Assembly (NCBI GenBank): GCA_964057225.1
Contig: OZ059895.1
Span: 4,712,001-4,776,000, forward strand
Direction: 5' to 3'
Length of the DNA: 64,000 nt
Source: Auanema rhodensis
Lineage: Eukaryota; Nematoda; Chromadorea; Rhabditida; Rhabditidae
How positions within the stretch are numbered: position 1 is the first letter of the stretch; the number at the start of each line of letters is the position of its first letter. The notes under the pieces were generated by a model. It was not told the DNA's origin. It did no database searches and was given only the letters and a program-made list of their open reading frames with translations. The translations under genes and the position numbers were made by a program. Below are positions 1 to 11,576 of this stretch, piece by piece.

Positions 1-76
1 AACATTTTGACAAAAATTTTTTCGAAAAATTTCAAAATAATTTAGCAAAAAGTAGATGTTTTTAGATTCCTTTTTT
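1..76. other. Phased A/T-tract segment (possible bent DNA)
   Basis: From about monomer position 349 of one copy to 76 of the next, A or T runs of four to six bases recur at about 349-2, 12-22, 25-29, 34-37, 47-51, 59-63 and 71-76, spaced roughly 10 to 14 bp. Runs elsewhere (110-116, 225-229, 273-277, 295-299) are further apart. Helically phased A-tracts are known to bend DNA, and several satellites are curved. The spacing is seen here; curvature is inferred and not calculated. Confidence 0.5.
18..29. other. 12-bp palindrome with central CG, present in each monomer
   Basis: TTTTTCGAAAAA reads the same on both strands and contains TTCGAA at 21-26. With one extra T allowed in the left arm the symmetry extends outward to AAA and TTT. 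It is present in essentially every monomer. In a subset the base two before the T-run is changed (ACTTTTTTCG, for example at 33700, 40019 and 50898), which leaves the palindrome core intact. A perfect palindrome with a CpG centre could be a protein site or a methylation site, but nothing in the sequence shows which. Confidence 0.85.
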
Positions 77-105
77 TAAGGCAAAAATGATGGACAATGT
101 TATTA
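47..105 (+). other. Variable segment of the monomer (haplotype-defining sites)
   Basis: Most differences between copies fall here: A or G at 47 (GCAAAAG or GCGAAAAG) and at 54 (GTAGATG or GTGGATG), the T-run and its end near 67-79 (CCTTTTTTCAAGG, CCTTTTTTTAAGG, CTTTTTTTCAAGG, CCTTTTTCTAAGG, CTTTTTTTTAAGG), then AGACGATGG, AGATGATGG or AAATGATGG, and ATTCAACG or ATTAAACG near 105. The variants are linked, for example TTTAAGG with AAATGATGG and ATTAAACG. Other marker sites are 126 (CAGGG/CGGGG), 156, 185 (TTTCAAG/TTTTAAG/TTACAAG), 209, 251-259, 272-273, 312, 330 and 348. These define the HORs. Confidence 0.9.
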
Positions 106-226
106 AACGAAAAAATTAATTCTTCAGGGTGAAAATCGAGGATATAAGTGTGAACATATATCAGTTGATATCTCGGTGCATTTTCAAGCTAGCGCAAATC
201 TGATAACAAAGATCGACGCAGCTTAA
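56..226 (+). other. Recurring 56-codon open frame inside many monomers (not called as a gene)
   Basis: In monomers with the CAAGG and TTTCAAG variants, an ATG at monomer position 56 opens a frame that runs 56 codons to TAA at 224-226. Beyond that stop the same frame stays open for 22 more codons to TGA at 293-295. In the CCTTTTTTTAAGG, CTTTTTTTTAAGG and CCTTTTTCTAAGG variants the frame stops at TAA within seven codons, and in the TTTTAAG variant it stops after CAT TTT. Copy 1, used here only for coordinates, is one of the early-stop type. Single-base deletions at 195 shift the frame in some copies. There is no repeat-wide preservation of the frame, so coding is unlikely. It is recorded because an 80-codon near-open frame is somewhat long for DNA this AT-rich. 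Confidence 0.4.
158..171. other. 6-bp inverted repeat around GT, containing the EcoRV site GATATC
   Basis: ATATCA and TGATAT are exact reverse complements separated by GT, and the right arm overlaps GATATC at 167-172. The element recurs in nearly every monomer, with one exception near 29288 where GATATC reads GAGATC. The base at 156 just outside the left arm is one of the main variable sites (CTTATATC or CATATATC) and does not alter the arms. Function unknown. Confidence 0.75.
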
Positions 227-277
227 AAATCCGCATCGAATGCACTATACTTCATTGAGAAACGCTTAATACAAAAA

Positions 278-347
278 TTAGTTATGATCGTTTGAAAAAT
301 GATGCATTAGTGTATGTTGAGTTTCCATGCACACTCAACATTGCTTC
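278..347 (+). other. Near-invariant 70-bp segment of the monomer
   Basis: Reading all copies, this stretch changes very rarely. I saw G to T at 312 in the GTTTATG family, the loop change at 330, the arm change at 315, ATAGTTATG near 60634, TTAGATATG near 30806, TTATTATCG near 62048 and AGTATATG near 28728. It holds ATGCAT and the 9-bp dyad. The contrast with 47-105 suggests either constraint or recent shared ancestry of this part of the monomer. Confidence 0.7.
314..341. other. Perfect 9-bp dyad with 10-base loop, conserved in each monomer
   Basis: ATGTTGAGT (314-322) and ACTCAACAT (333-341) are exact reverse complements separated by ten bases, so this could extrude as a hairpin in single-stranded DNA or fold in an RNA. 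The common variable base inside the element (T or C at 330) lies in the loop. The only arm change I noticed is T to G at 315 (GTAGGTTG) in the monomers starting at 53342, 56501 and 59309. It is the strongest dyad in the monomer and sits inside its most conserved part. Known satellites often carry short conserved dyads that bind proteins or form hairpins; a role here is inference. Confidence 0.85.
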
Positions 348-1404
348 CAAAAACATTTTGACAAAAATTTTTTCGAAAAATTTCAAAATAATTTAGCAAA
401 AAGTAGATGTTTTTAGATTCCTTTTTTTAAGGCAAAAATGATGGACAATGTTATTAAACGAAAAAATTAATTCTTCGGGGTGAAAATCGAGGATATAAGT
501 GTGAACTTATATCAGTTGATATCTCGGTGCATTTTTAAGCTAGCGCAAATCTGATAACACAGATCGACGCAGCTTAAAAATCCGCATCGAATGCACTATA
601 CTACATTGAAAAACGCTTAATACAAAAATTAGTTATGATCGTTTGAAAAATGATGCATTAGTGTATGTTGAGTTTCCATGTACACTCAACATTGCTTCCA
701 AAAACATTTTGACAAAAATTTTTTCGAAAAATTTCAAAATAATTTAGCAAAAAGTAGATGTTTTTAGATTCCTTTTTTCAAGGCAAAGATGATGGACAAT
801 GTTATTCAACGAAAAAATCAATTCTTCAGGGTGAAAATCGAGGATATAAGTGTGAACATATATCAGTTGATATCTCGGTGCATTTACAAGCTAGCGCAAA
901 TCTGATAACACAGATCGACGCAGCTTAAAAATCCGCATCGAATGCACTATACTTCATTGAGAAACGCTTAATACAAAAATTAGTTATGATCGTTTGAAAA
1001 ATGATGCATTAGTGTATGTTGAGTTTCCATGCACACTCAACATTGCTTCCAAAAACATTTTGACAAAAATTTTTTCGAAAAATTTCAAAATAATTTAGCA
1101 AAAAGTAGAGGTTTTTAGATTCCTTTTTTCAAGGCAAAGACGATGGACAATGTTATTCAACGAAAAAATTAATTCTTCAGGGTGAAAATCGAGGATATAA
1201 GTGTGAACTTATATCAGTTGATATCTCGGTGCATTTTCAAGCTAGCGCAAATCTGATAACACAGATCGACGCAGCTTAAAAATCCGCATCGAATGCACTA
1301 TACTTCATTGAGAAACGCTTAATACAAAAATTAGTTATGATCGTTTGAAAAATGATGCATTAGTGTATGTTGAGTTTCCATGTACACTCAACATTGCTTC
1401 CAAA

Positions 1405-4400
1405 AACATTTTGACAAAAATTTTTTCGAAAAATTTCAAAATAATTTAGCAAAAAGTAGATGTTTTTAGATTCCTTTTTTCAAGGCAAAGACGATGGACA
1501 ATGTTATTCAACGAAAAAATTAATTCTTCAGGGTGAAAATCGAGGATATAAGTGTGAACTTATATCAGTTGATATCTCGGTGCATTTTCAAGCTAGCGAA
1601 ATCTGATAACACAGATCGACGCAGCTTAAAAATCCGCATCGAATGCACTATATTTCATTGAGAAACGCTTAATACAAAAATTAGTTATGATCGTTTGAAA
1701 AATGATGCATTAGTGTATGTTGAGTTTCCATGTACACTCAACATTGCTTCCAAAAACATTTTGACAAAAATTTTTTCGAAAAATTTCAAAATAATTTAGC
1801 GAAAAGTAGATGTTTTTAGATTCCTTTTTTCAAGGCAAAGATGATGGACAATGTTATTCAACGAAAAAATTAATTCTTCAGGGTGAAAATCGAGGATATA
1901 AGTGTGAACATATATCAGTTGATATCTCGGTGCATTTACAAGCTAGCGCAAATCTGATAACACAGATCGACGCAGCTTAAAAATCCGCATCGAATGCACT
2001 ATACTTCATTGAGAAACGCTTAATACAAAAATTAGTTATGATCGTTTGAAAAATGATGCATTAGTGTATGTTGAGTTTCCATGCACACTCAACATTGCTT
2101 CCAAAAACATTTTGACAAAAATTTTTTCGAAAAATTTCAAAATAATTTAGCAAAAAGTAGATGTTTTTAGATTCCTTTTTTTAAGGCAAAAATGATGGAC
2201 AATGTTATTAAACGAAAAAATTAATTCTTCAGGGTGAAAATCGAGGATATAAGTGTGAACTTATATCAGTTGATATCTCGGTGCATTTTTAAGCTAGCGC
2301 AAATCTGATAACACAGATCGACGCAGCTTAAAAATCCGCATCGAATGCACTATACTTCATTGAGAAACGCTTAATACAAAAATTAGTTATGATCGTTTGA
2401 AAAATGATGCATTAGTGTATGTTGAGTTTCCATGTACACTCAACATTGCTTCCAAAAACATTTTGACAAAAATTTTTTCGAAAAATTTCAAAATAATTTA
2501 GCAAAAAGTAGAGGTTTTTAGATTCCTTTTTTCAAGGCAAAGACGATGGACAATGTTATTCAACGAAAAAATTAATTCTTCAGGGTGAAAATCGAGGATA
2601 TAAGTGTGAACTTATATCAGTTGATATCTCGGTGCATTTTCAAGCTAGCGCAAATCTGATAACACAGATCGACGCAGCTTAAAAATCCGCATCGAATGCA
2701 CTATACTTCATTGAGAAACGCTTAATACAAAAATTAGTTATGATCGTTTGAAAAATGATGCATTAGTGTATGTTGAGTTTCCATGTACACTCAACATTGC
2801 TTCCAAAAACATTTTGACAAAAATTTTTTCGAAAAATTTCAAAATAATTTAGCAAAAAGTAGATGTTTTTAGATTCCTTTTTTCAAGGCAAAGACGATGG
2901 ACAATGTTATTCAACGAAAAAATTAATTCTTCAGGGTGAAAATCGAGGATATAAGTGTGAACTTATATCAGTTGATATCTCGGTGCATTTTCAAGCTAGC
3001 GAAATCTGATAACACAGATCGACGCAGCTTAAAAATCCGCATCGAATGCACTATATTTCATTGAGAAACGCTTAATACAAAAATTAGTTATGATCGTTTG
3101 AAAAATGATGCATTAGTGTATGTTGAGTTTCCATGTACACTCAACATTGCTTCCAAAAACATTTTGACAAAAATTTTTTCGAAAAATTTCAAAATAATTT
3201 AGCAAAAAGTAGATGTTTTTAGATTCCTTTTTTCAAGGCAAAGACGATGGACAATGTTATTCAACGAAAAAATTAATTCTTCAGGGTGAAAATCGAGGAT
3301 ATAAGTGTGAACTTATATCAGTTGATATCTCGGTGCATTTTCAAGCTAGCGCAAATCTGATAACACAGATCGACGCAGCTTAAAAATCCGCATCGAATGC
3401 ACTATACTTCATTGAGAAACGCTTAATACAAAAATTAGTTATGATCGTTTGAAAAATGATGCATTAGTGTATGTTGAGTTTCCATGTACACTCAACATTG
3501 CTTCCAAAAACATTTTGACAAAAATTTTTTCGAAAAATTTCAAAATAATTTAGCAAAAAGTAGATGTTTTTAGATTCCTTTTTTCAAGGCAAAGACGATG
3601 GACAATGTTATTCAACGAAAAAATTAATTCTTCAGGGTGAAAATCGAGGATATAAGTGTGAACTTATATCAGTTGATATCTCGGTGCATTTTCAAGCTAG
3701 CGAAATCTGATAACACAGATCGACGCAGCTTAAAAATCCGCATCGAATGCACTATATTTCATTGAGAAACGCTTAATACAAAAATTAGTTATGATCGTTT
3801 GAAAAATGATGCATTAGTGTATGTTGAGTTTCCATGTACACTCAACATTGCTTCCAAAAACATTTTGACAAAAATTTTTTCGAAAAATTTCAAAATAATT
3901 TAGCGAAAAGTAGATGTTTTTAGATTCCTTTTTTCAAGGCAAAGATGATGGACAATGTTATTCAACGAAAAAATTAATTCTTCAGGGTGAAAATCGAGGA
4001 TATAAGTGTGAACATATATCAGTTGATATCTCGGTGCATTTACAAGCTAGCGCAAATCTGATAACACAGATCGACGCAGCTTAAAAATCCGCATCGAATG
4101 CACTATACTTCATTGAGAAACGCTTAATACAAAAATTAGTTATGATCGTTTGAAAAATGATGCATTAGTGTATGTTGAGTTTCCATGCACACTCAACATT
4201 GCTTCCAAAAACATTTTGACAAAAATTTTTTCGAAAAATTTCAAAATAATTTAGCAAAAAGTAGATGTTTTTAGATTCCTTTTTTTAAGGCAAAAATGAT
4301 GGACAATGTTATTAAACGAAAAAATTAATTCTTCAGGGTGAAAATCGAGGATATAAGTGTGAACTTATATCAGTTGATATCTCGGTGCATTTTTAAGCTA

Positions 4401-6662
4401 GCGCAAATCTGATAACACAGATCGACGCAGCTTAAAAATCCGCATCGAATGCACTATACTTCATTGAGAAACGCTTAATACAAAAATTAGTTATGATCGT
4501 TTGAAAAATGATGCATTAGTGTATGTTGAGTTTCCATGTACACTCAACATTGCTTCCAAAAACATTTTGACAAAAATTTTTTCGAAAAATTTCAAAATAA
4601 TTTAGCAAAAAGTGGATGTTTTTAGATTCCTTTTTTCAAGGCAAAGACGATGGACAATGTTATTCAACGAAAAAATTAATTCTTCAGGGTGAAAATCGAG
4701 GATATAAGTGTGAACTTATATCAGTTGATATCTCGGTGCATTTTCAAGCTAGCGCAAATCTGATAACAAAGATCGACGCAGCTTAAAAATCCGCATCGAA
4801 TGCACTATACTTCATTGAGAAACGCTTAATAAAAAATTAGTTATGATCGTTTGAAAAATGATGCATTAGTGTATGTTGAGTTTCCATGTACACTCAACAT
4901 TGCTTCCAAAAACATTTTGACAAAAATTTTTTCGAAAAATTTCAAAATAATTTAGCAAAAAGTAGATGTTTTTAGATTCCTTTTTTCAAGGCAAAGACGA
5001 TGGACAATGTTATTCAACGAAAAAATTAATTCTTCAGGGTGAAAATCGAGGATATAAGTGTGAACTTATATCAGTTGATATCTCGGTGCATTTTCAAGCT
5101 AGCGAAATCTGATAACACAGATCGACGCAGCTTAAAAATCCGCATCGAATGCACTATACTTCATTGAGAAACGCTTAATACAAAAATTAGTTATGATCGT
5201 TTGAAAAATGATGCATTAGTGTATGTTGAGTTTCCATGTACACTCAACATTGCTTCCAAAAACATTTTGACAAAAATTTTTTCGAAAAATTTCAAAATAA
5301 TTTAGCAAAAAGTAGATGTTTTTGGATTCTTTTTTTCAAGGCAAAGACGATGGACAATGTTATTCAACGAAAAAATTAATTCTTCGGGGTGAAAATCGAG
5401 GATATAAGTGTGAACTTATATCAGTTGATATCTCGGTGCATTTTTAAGCTAGCGCAAATCTGATAACACAGATCGACGCAGCTTAAAAATCCGCAACGAA
5501 TGCACTATACTACATTGAAAAACGCTTAATACAAAAATTAGTTATGATCGTTTGAAAAATGATGCATTAGTGTATGTTGAGTTTCCATGCACACTCAACA
5601 TTGCTTCCAAAAACATTTTGACAAAAATTTTTTCGAAAAATTTCAAAATAATTTAGCAAAAAGTAGATGTTTTTAGATTCCTTTTTTTAAGGCAAAAATG
5701 ATGGACAATGTTATTAAACGAAAAAATTAATTCTTCAGGGTGAAAATCGAGGATATAAGTGTGAACTTATATCAGTTGATATCTCGGTGCATTTTTAAGC
5801 TAGCGCAAATCTGATAACACAGATCGACGCAGCTTAAAAATCCGCATCGAATGCACTATACTTCATTGAGAAACGCTTAATACAAAAATTAGTTATGATC
5901 GTTTGAAAAATGATGCATTAGTGTATGTTGAGTTTCCATGTACACTCAACATTGCTTCCAAAAACATTTTGACAAAAATTTTTTCGAAAAATTTCAAAAT
6001 AATTTAGCAAAAAGTGGATGTTTTTAGATTCCTTTTTTCAAGGCAAAGACGATGGACAATGTTATTCAACGAAAAAATTAATTCTTCAGGGTGAAAATCG
6101 AGGATATAAGTGTGAACTTATATCAGTTGATATCTCGGTGCATTTTCAAGCTAGCGCAAATCTGATAACAAAGATCGACGCAGCTTAAAAATCCGCATCG
6201 AATGCACTATACTTCATTGAGAAACGCTTAATAAAAAATTAGTTATGATCGTTTGAAAAATGATGCATTAGTGTATGTTGAGTTTCCATGTACACTCAAC
6301 ATTGCTTCCAAAAACATTTTGACAAAAATTTTTTCGAAAAATTTCAAAATAATTTAGCAAAAAGTAGATGTTTTTAGATTCCTTTTTTCAAGGCAAAGAC
6401 GATGGACAATGTTATTCAACGAAAAAATTAATTCTTCAGGGTGAAAATCGAGGATATAAGTGTGAACATATATCAGTTGATATCTCGGTGCATTTTCAAG
6501 CTAGCGAAATCTGATAACACAGATCGACGCAGCTTAAAAATCCGCATCGAATGCACTATACTTCATTGAGAAACGCTTAATACAAAAATTAGTTATGATC
6601 GTTTGAAAAATGATGCATTAGTGTATGTTGAGTTTCCATGTACACTCAACATTGCTTCCAAA
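1405..6662 (+). repeat. 350-bp monomers lacking C195 (five copies) within this span
   Basis: GCTAGCGAAATC replaces GCTAGCGCAAATC in the monomers starting at 1405, 2808, 3509, 4911 and 6313, with the lost base near 1599, 3002, 3703, 5105 and 6507. I saw this deletion nowhere else in the window. All five are probably descendants of one event spread locally by tandem duplication, since their spacings (1403, 701, 1402 and 1402) are whole numbers of monomers. Confidence 0.88.
4561..4910 (+). repeat. 350-bp monomer lacking C272 (first of seven)
   Basis: TAATAAAAAATTAG replaces TAATACAAAAATTAG. The same deletion occurs in the monomers starting at 4561, 5963, 24213, 25265, 26668, 27720 and 28421. 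All seven also carry ACAAAG near 209, so they form one lineage. Its presence in two clusters about 18 kb apart, with none between, indicates a long-range copying event or loss from the intervening region. Confidence 0.88.
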
Positions 6663-9470
6663 AACATTTTGACAAAAATTTTTTCGAAAAATTTCAAAAT
6701 AATTTAGCGAAAAGTAGATGTTTTTAGATTCCTTTTTTCAAGGCAAAGATGATGGACAATGTTATTCAACGAAAAAATTAATTCTTCAGGGTGAAAATCG
6801 AGGATATAAGTGTGAACATATATCAGTTGATATCTCGGTGCATTTACAAGCTAGCGCAAATCTGATAACACAGATCGACGCAGCTTAAAAATCCGCATCG
6901 AATGCACTATACTTCATTGAGAAACGCTTAATACAAAAATTAGTTATGATCGTTTGAAAAATGATGCATTAGTGTATGTTGAGTTTCCATGTACACTCAA
7001 CATTGCTTCCAAAAACATTTTGACAAAAATTTTTTCGAAAAATTTCAAAATAATTTAGCAAAAAGTGGATGTTTTTAGATTCCTTTTTTCAAGGCAAAGA
7101 CGATGGACAATGTTATTCAACGAAAAAATTAATTCTTCAGGGTGAAAATCGAGGATATAAGTGTGAACTTATATCAGTTGATATCTCGGTGCATTTTCAA
7201 GCTAGCGCAAATCTGATAACAAAGATCGACGCAGCTTAAAAATCCGCATCGAATGCACTATACTTCATTGAGAAACGCTTAATACAAAAATTAGTTATGA
7301 TCGTTTGAAAAATGATGCATTAGTGTATGTTGAGTTTCCATGTACACTCAACATTGCTTCCAAAAACATTTTGACAAAAATTTTTTCGAAAAATTTCAAA
7401 ATAATTTAGCAAAAAGTAGATGTTTTTAGATTCCTTTTTTTAAGGCAAAAATGATGGACAATGTTATTAAACGAAAAAATTAATTCTTCAGGGTGAAAAT
7501 CGAGGATATAAGTGTGAACTTATATCAGTTGATATCTCGGTGCATTTTCAAGCTAGCGCAAATCTGATAACAAAGATCGACGCAGCTTAAAAATCCGCAT
7601 CGAATGCACTATACTACATTGAGAAACGCTTAATACAAAAATTAGTTATGATCGTTTGAAAAATGATGCATTAGTGTATGTTGAGTTTCCATGTACACTC
7701 AACATTGCTTCCAAAAACATTTTGACAAAAATTTTTTCGAAAAATTTCAAAATAATTTAGCAAAAAGTAGATGTTTTTAGATTCTTTTTTTCAAGGCAAA
7801 GACGATGGACAATGTTATTCAACGAAAAAATTAATTCTTCGGGGTGAAAATCGAGGATATAAGTGTGAACTTATATCAGTTGATATCTCGGTGCATTTTT
7901 AAGCTAGCGCAAATCTGATAACACAGATCGACGCAGCTTAAAAATCCGCATCGAATGCACTATACTACATTGAGAAACGCTTAATACAAAAATTAGTTAT
8001 GATCGTTTGAAAAATGATGCATTAGTGTATGTTGAGTTTCCATGTACACTCAACATTGCTTCCAAAAACATTTTGACAAAAATTTTTTCGAAAAATTTCA
8101 AAATAATTTAGCAAAAAGTAGATGTTTTTAGATTCCTTTTTTCAAGGCAAAGACGATGGACAATGTTATTCAACGAAAAAATTAATTCTTCAGGGTGAAA
8201 ATCGAGGATATAAGTGTGAACTTATATCAGTTGATATCTCGGTGCATTTTTAAGCTAGCGCAAATCTGATAACACAGATCGACGCAGCTTAAAAATCCGC
8301 ATCGAATGCACTATACTACATTGAAAAACGCTTAATACAAAAATTAGTTATGATCGTTTGAAAAATGATGCATTAGTGTATGTTGAGTTTCCATGTACAC
8401 TCAACATTGCTTCCAAAAACATTTTGACAAAAATTTTTTCGAAAAATTTCAAAATAATTTAGCAAAAAGTGGATGTTTTTAGATTTCTTTTTTCAAGGCA
8501 AAGACGATGGACAATGTTATTCAACGAAAAAATTAATTCTTCAGGGTGAAAATCGAGGATATAAGTGTGAACTTATATCAGTTGATATCTCGGTGCATTT
8601 TCAAGCTAGCGCAAATCTGATAACACAGATCGACGCAGCTTAAAAATCCGCATCGAATGCACTATACTTCATTGAGAAACGCTTAATACAAAAATTAGTT
8701 ATGATCGTTTGAAAAATGATGCATTAGTTTATGTTGAGTTTCCATGTACACTCAACATTGCTTCCAAAAACATTTTGACAAAAATTTTTTCGAAAAATTT
8801 CAAAATAATTTAGCGAAAAGTAGATGTTTTTAGATTCCTTTTTTCAAGGCAAAGATGATGGACAATGTTATTCAACGAAAAAATTAATTCTTCAGGGTGA
8901 AAATCGAGGATATAAGTGTGAACATATATCAGTTGATATCTCGGTGCATTTTCAAGCTAGCGCAAATCTGATAACACAGATCGACGCAGCTTAAAAATCC
9001 GCATCGAATGCACTATACTACATTGAAAAACGCTTAATACAAAAATTAGTTATGATCGTTTGAAAAATGATGCATTAGTGTATGTTGAGTTTCCATGTAC
9101 ACTCAACATTGCTTCCAAAAACATTTTGACAAAAATTTTTTCGAAAAATTTCAAAATAATTTAGCAAAAAGTGGATGTTTTTAGATTCCTTTTTTCAAGG
9201 CAAAGACGATGGACAATGTTATTCAACGAAAAAATTAATTCTTCAGGGTGAAAATCGAGGATATAAGTGTGAACTTATATCAGTTGATATCTCGGTGCAT
9301 TTTCAAGCTAGCGCAAATCTGATAACACAGATCGACGCAGCTTAAAAATCCGCATCGAATGCACTATACTTCATTGAGAAACGCTTAATACAAAAATTAG
9401 TTATGATCGTTTGAAAAATGATGCATTAGTTTATGTTGAGTTTCCATGTACACTCAACATTGCTTCCAAA

Positions 9471-11576
9471 AACATTTTGACAAAAATTTTTTCGAAAAAT
9501 TTCAAAATAATTTAGCGAAAAGTAGATGTTTTTAGATTCCTTTTTTCAAGGCAAAGATGATGGACAATGTTATTCAACGAAAAAATTAATTCTTCAGGGT
9601 GAAAATCGAGGATATAAGTGTGAACATATATCAGTTGATATCTCGGTGCATTTTCAAGCTAGCGCAAATCTGATAACACAGATCGACGCAGCTTAAAAAT
9701 CCGCATCGAATGCACTATACTTCATTGAAAAACGCTTAATACAAAAATTAGTTATGATCGTTTGAAAAATGATGCATTAGTGTATGTTGAGTTTCCATGT
9801 ACACTCAACATTGCTTCCAAAAACATTTTGACAAAAATTTTTTCGAAAAATTTCAAAATAATTTAGCAAAAAGTAGATGTTTTTAGATTCCTTTTTTCAA
9901 GGCAAAGACGATGGACAATGTTATTCAACGAAAAAATTAATTCTTCAGGGTGAAAATCGAGGATATAAGTGTGAACTTATATCAGTTGATATCTCGGTGC
10001 ATTTTCAAGCTAGCGCAAATCTGATAACACAGATCGACGCAGCTTAAAAATCCGCATTGAATGCACTATACTTCATTGAGAAACGCTTAATACAAAAATT
10101 AGTTATGATCGTTTGAAAAATGATGCATTAGTTTATGTTGAGTTTCCATGTACACTCAACATTGCTTCCAAAAACATTTTGACAAAAATTTTTTCGAAAA
10201 ATTTCAAAATAATTTAGCGAAAAGTAGATGTTTTTAGATTCCTTTTTTCAAGGCAAAGATGATGGACAATGTTATTCAACGAAAAAATTAATTCTTCAGG
10301 GTGAAAATCGAGGATATAAGTGTGAACATATATCAGTTGATATCTCGGTGCATTTTCAAGCTAGCGCAAATCTGATAACACAGATCGACGCAGCTTAAAA
10401 ATCCGCATCGAATGCACTATACTTCATTGAGAAACGCTTAATACAAAAATTAGTTATGATCGTTTGAAAAATGATGCATTAGTGTATGTTGAGTTTCCAT
10501 GTACACTCAACATTGCTTCCAAAAACATTTTGACAAAAATTTTTTCGAAAAATTTCAAAATAATTTAGCAAAAAGTAGATGTTTTTAGATTCCTTTTTTC
10601 AAGGCAAAGACGATGGACAATGTTATTCAACGAAAAAATTAATTCTTCAGGGTGAAAATCGAGGATATAAGTGTGAACATATATCAGTTGATATCTCGGT
10701 GCATTTTCAAGCTAGCGCAAATCTGATAACACAGATCGACGCAGCTTAAAAATCCGCATCGAATGCACTATACTTCATTGAGAAACGCTTAATACAAAAA
10801 TTAGTTATGATCGTTTGAAAAATGATGCATTAGTGTATGTTGAGTTTCCATGTACACTCAACATTGCTTCCAAAAACATTTTGACAAAAATTTTTTCGAA
10901 AAATTTCAAAATAATTTAGCAAAAAGTAGATGTTTTTAGATTCCTTTTTTCAAGGCAAAGACGATGGACAATGTTATTCAACGAAAAAATTAATTCTTCA
11001 GGGTGAAAATCGAGGATATAAGTGTGAACTTATATCAGTTGATATCTCGGTGCATTTTCAAGCTAGCGCAAATTTGATAACACAGATCGACGCAGCTTAA
11101 AAATCCGCATCGAATGCACTATACTTCATTGAGAAACGCTTAATACAAAAATTAGTTATGATCGTTTGAAAAATGATGCATTAGTGTATGTTGAGTTTCC
11201 ATGTACACTCAACATTGCTTCCAAAAACATTTTGACAAAAATTTTTTCGAAAAATTTCAAAATAATTTAGCAAAAAGTAGATGTTTTTAGATTCCTTTTT
11301 TTAAGGCAAAAATGATGGACAATGTTATTAAACGAAAAAATTAATTCTTCAGGGTGAAAATCGAGGATATAAGTGTGAACTTATATCAGTTGATATCTCG
11401 GTGCATTTTCAAGCTAGCGCAAATCTGATAACACAGATCGACGCAGCTTAAAAATCCGCATCGAATGCACTATACTTCATTGAGAAACGCTTAATACAAA
11501 AATTAGTTATGATCGTTTGAAAAATGATGCATTAGTTTATGTTGAGTTTCCATGTACACTCAACATTGCTTCCAAA
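9471..11576 (+). repeat. Hexamer HOR copy A (2106 bp, monomers 28-33)
   Basis: Six monomers in the order GCGAAAAG/CATATATC, GCATTGAATG/GTTTATG, GCGAAAAG/CATATATC, CATATATC, AAATTTGATAAC, and TTTAAGG/GTTTATG. The rare marks GCATTGAATG (10055) and AAATTTGATAAC (11071) recur exactly 2106 bp later at 12161 and 13177, defining the unit. Confidence 0.85.

Larger units (their letters stand above)
1..351 (+). repeat. Reference satellite monomer (monomer 1)
   Basis: This first copy sets the numbering used in all other entries: monomer position 1 is the first a of aacattttgac and position 351 is the last base before the next such motif. The phase is arbitrary. Landmarks are TTCGAA (21-26), the variable T-run (about 69-77), GATATC (167-172), GCTAGC (188-193), ATGCAT (302-307) and the 9-bp dyad (314-341). 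This copy is of the TAAGG/AAAATG/ATTAAACG type, with CATATATC at 155-162, ACAAAG near 207-212 and a C at 330. Those variants are shared with different later monomers, so copy 1 already looks like a mixture of lineages. Confidence 0.97.
1..9470 (+). repeat. Array zone 1: dimer and tetramer HOR mosaic, monomers 1-27
   Basis: Types recur at short multiples of 351 without one fixed period. GTAGAGG at 1105 returns at 2508, a distance of 1403 (four monomers less one deleted base). Monomers starting at 4210, 4561 and 4911 match those at 5612, 5963 and 6313 at an offset of 1402. Towards the end, GTGGATG/GTTTATG and GCGAAAAG monomers alternate as a dimer (8418-9119, then 9120-9821). Five monomers lacking C195 and two lacking C272 lie in this zone. 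The C330 loop variant (CATGCACA) is also frequent here. No gene or other element is seen. Confidence 0.8.

Noticed and set aside
21-37. CENP-B box
   Set aside because: TTCGAAAAA matches the TTCGNNNNA half, but the required CGGG is TCAA here. The CGGGG variant near 126 is not in the right spacing on either strand.
143-148. TATA-like TATAAG in every monomer as a promoter
   Set aside because: A single AT-rich hexamer in 32% G+C DNA is expected by chance; no other promoter element or transcription evidence is visible, and some monomers read TATATG.
1-351. Relationship to the Drosophila 359-bp (1.688) satellite because of similar length and AT-richness
   Set aside because: From what I recall of that family I see no extended shared sequence; length and composition alone are not evidence.
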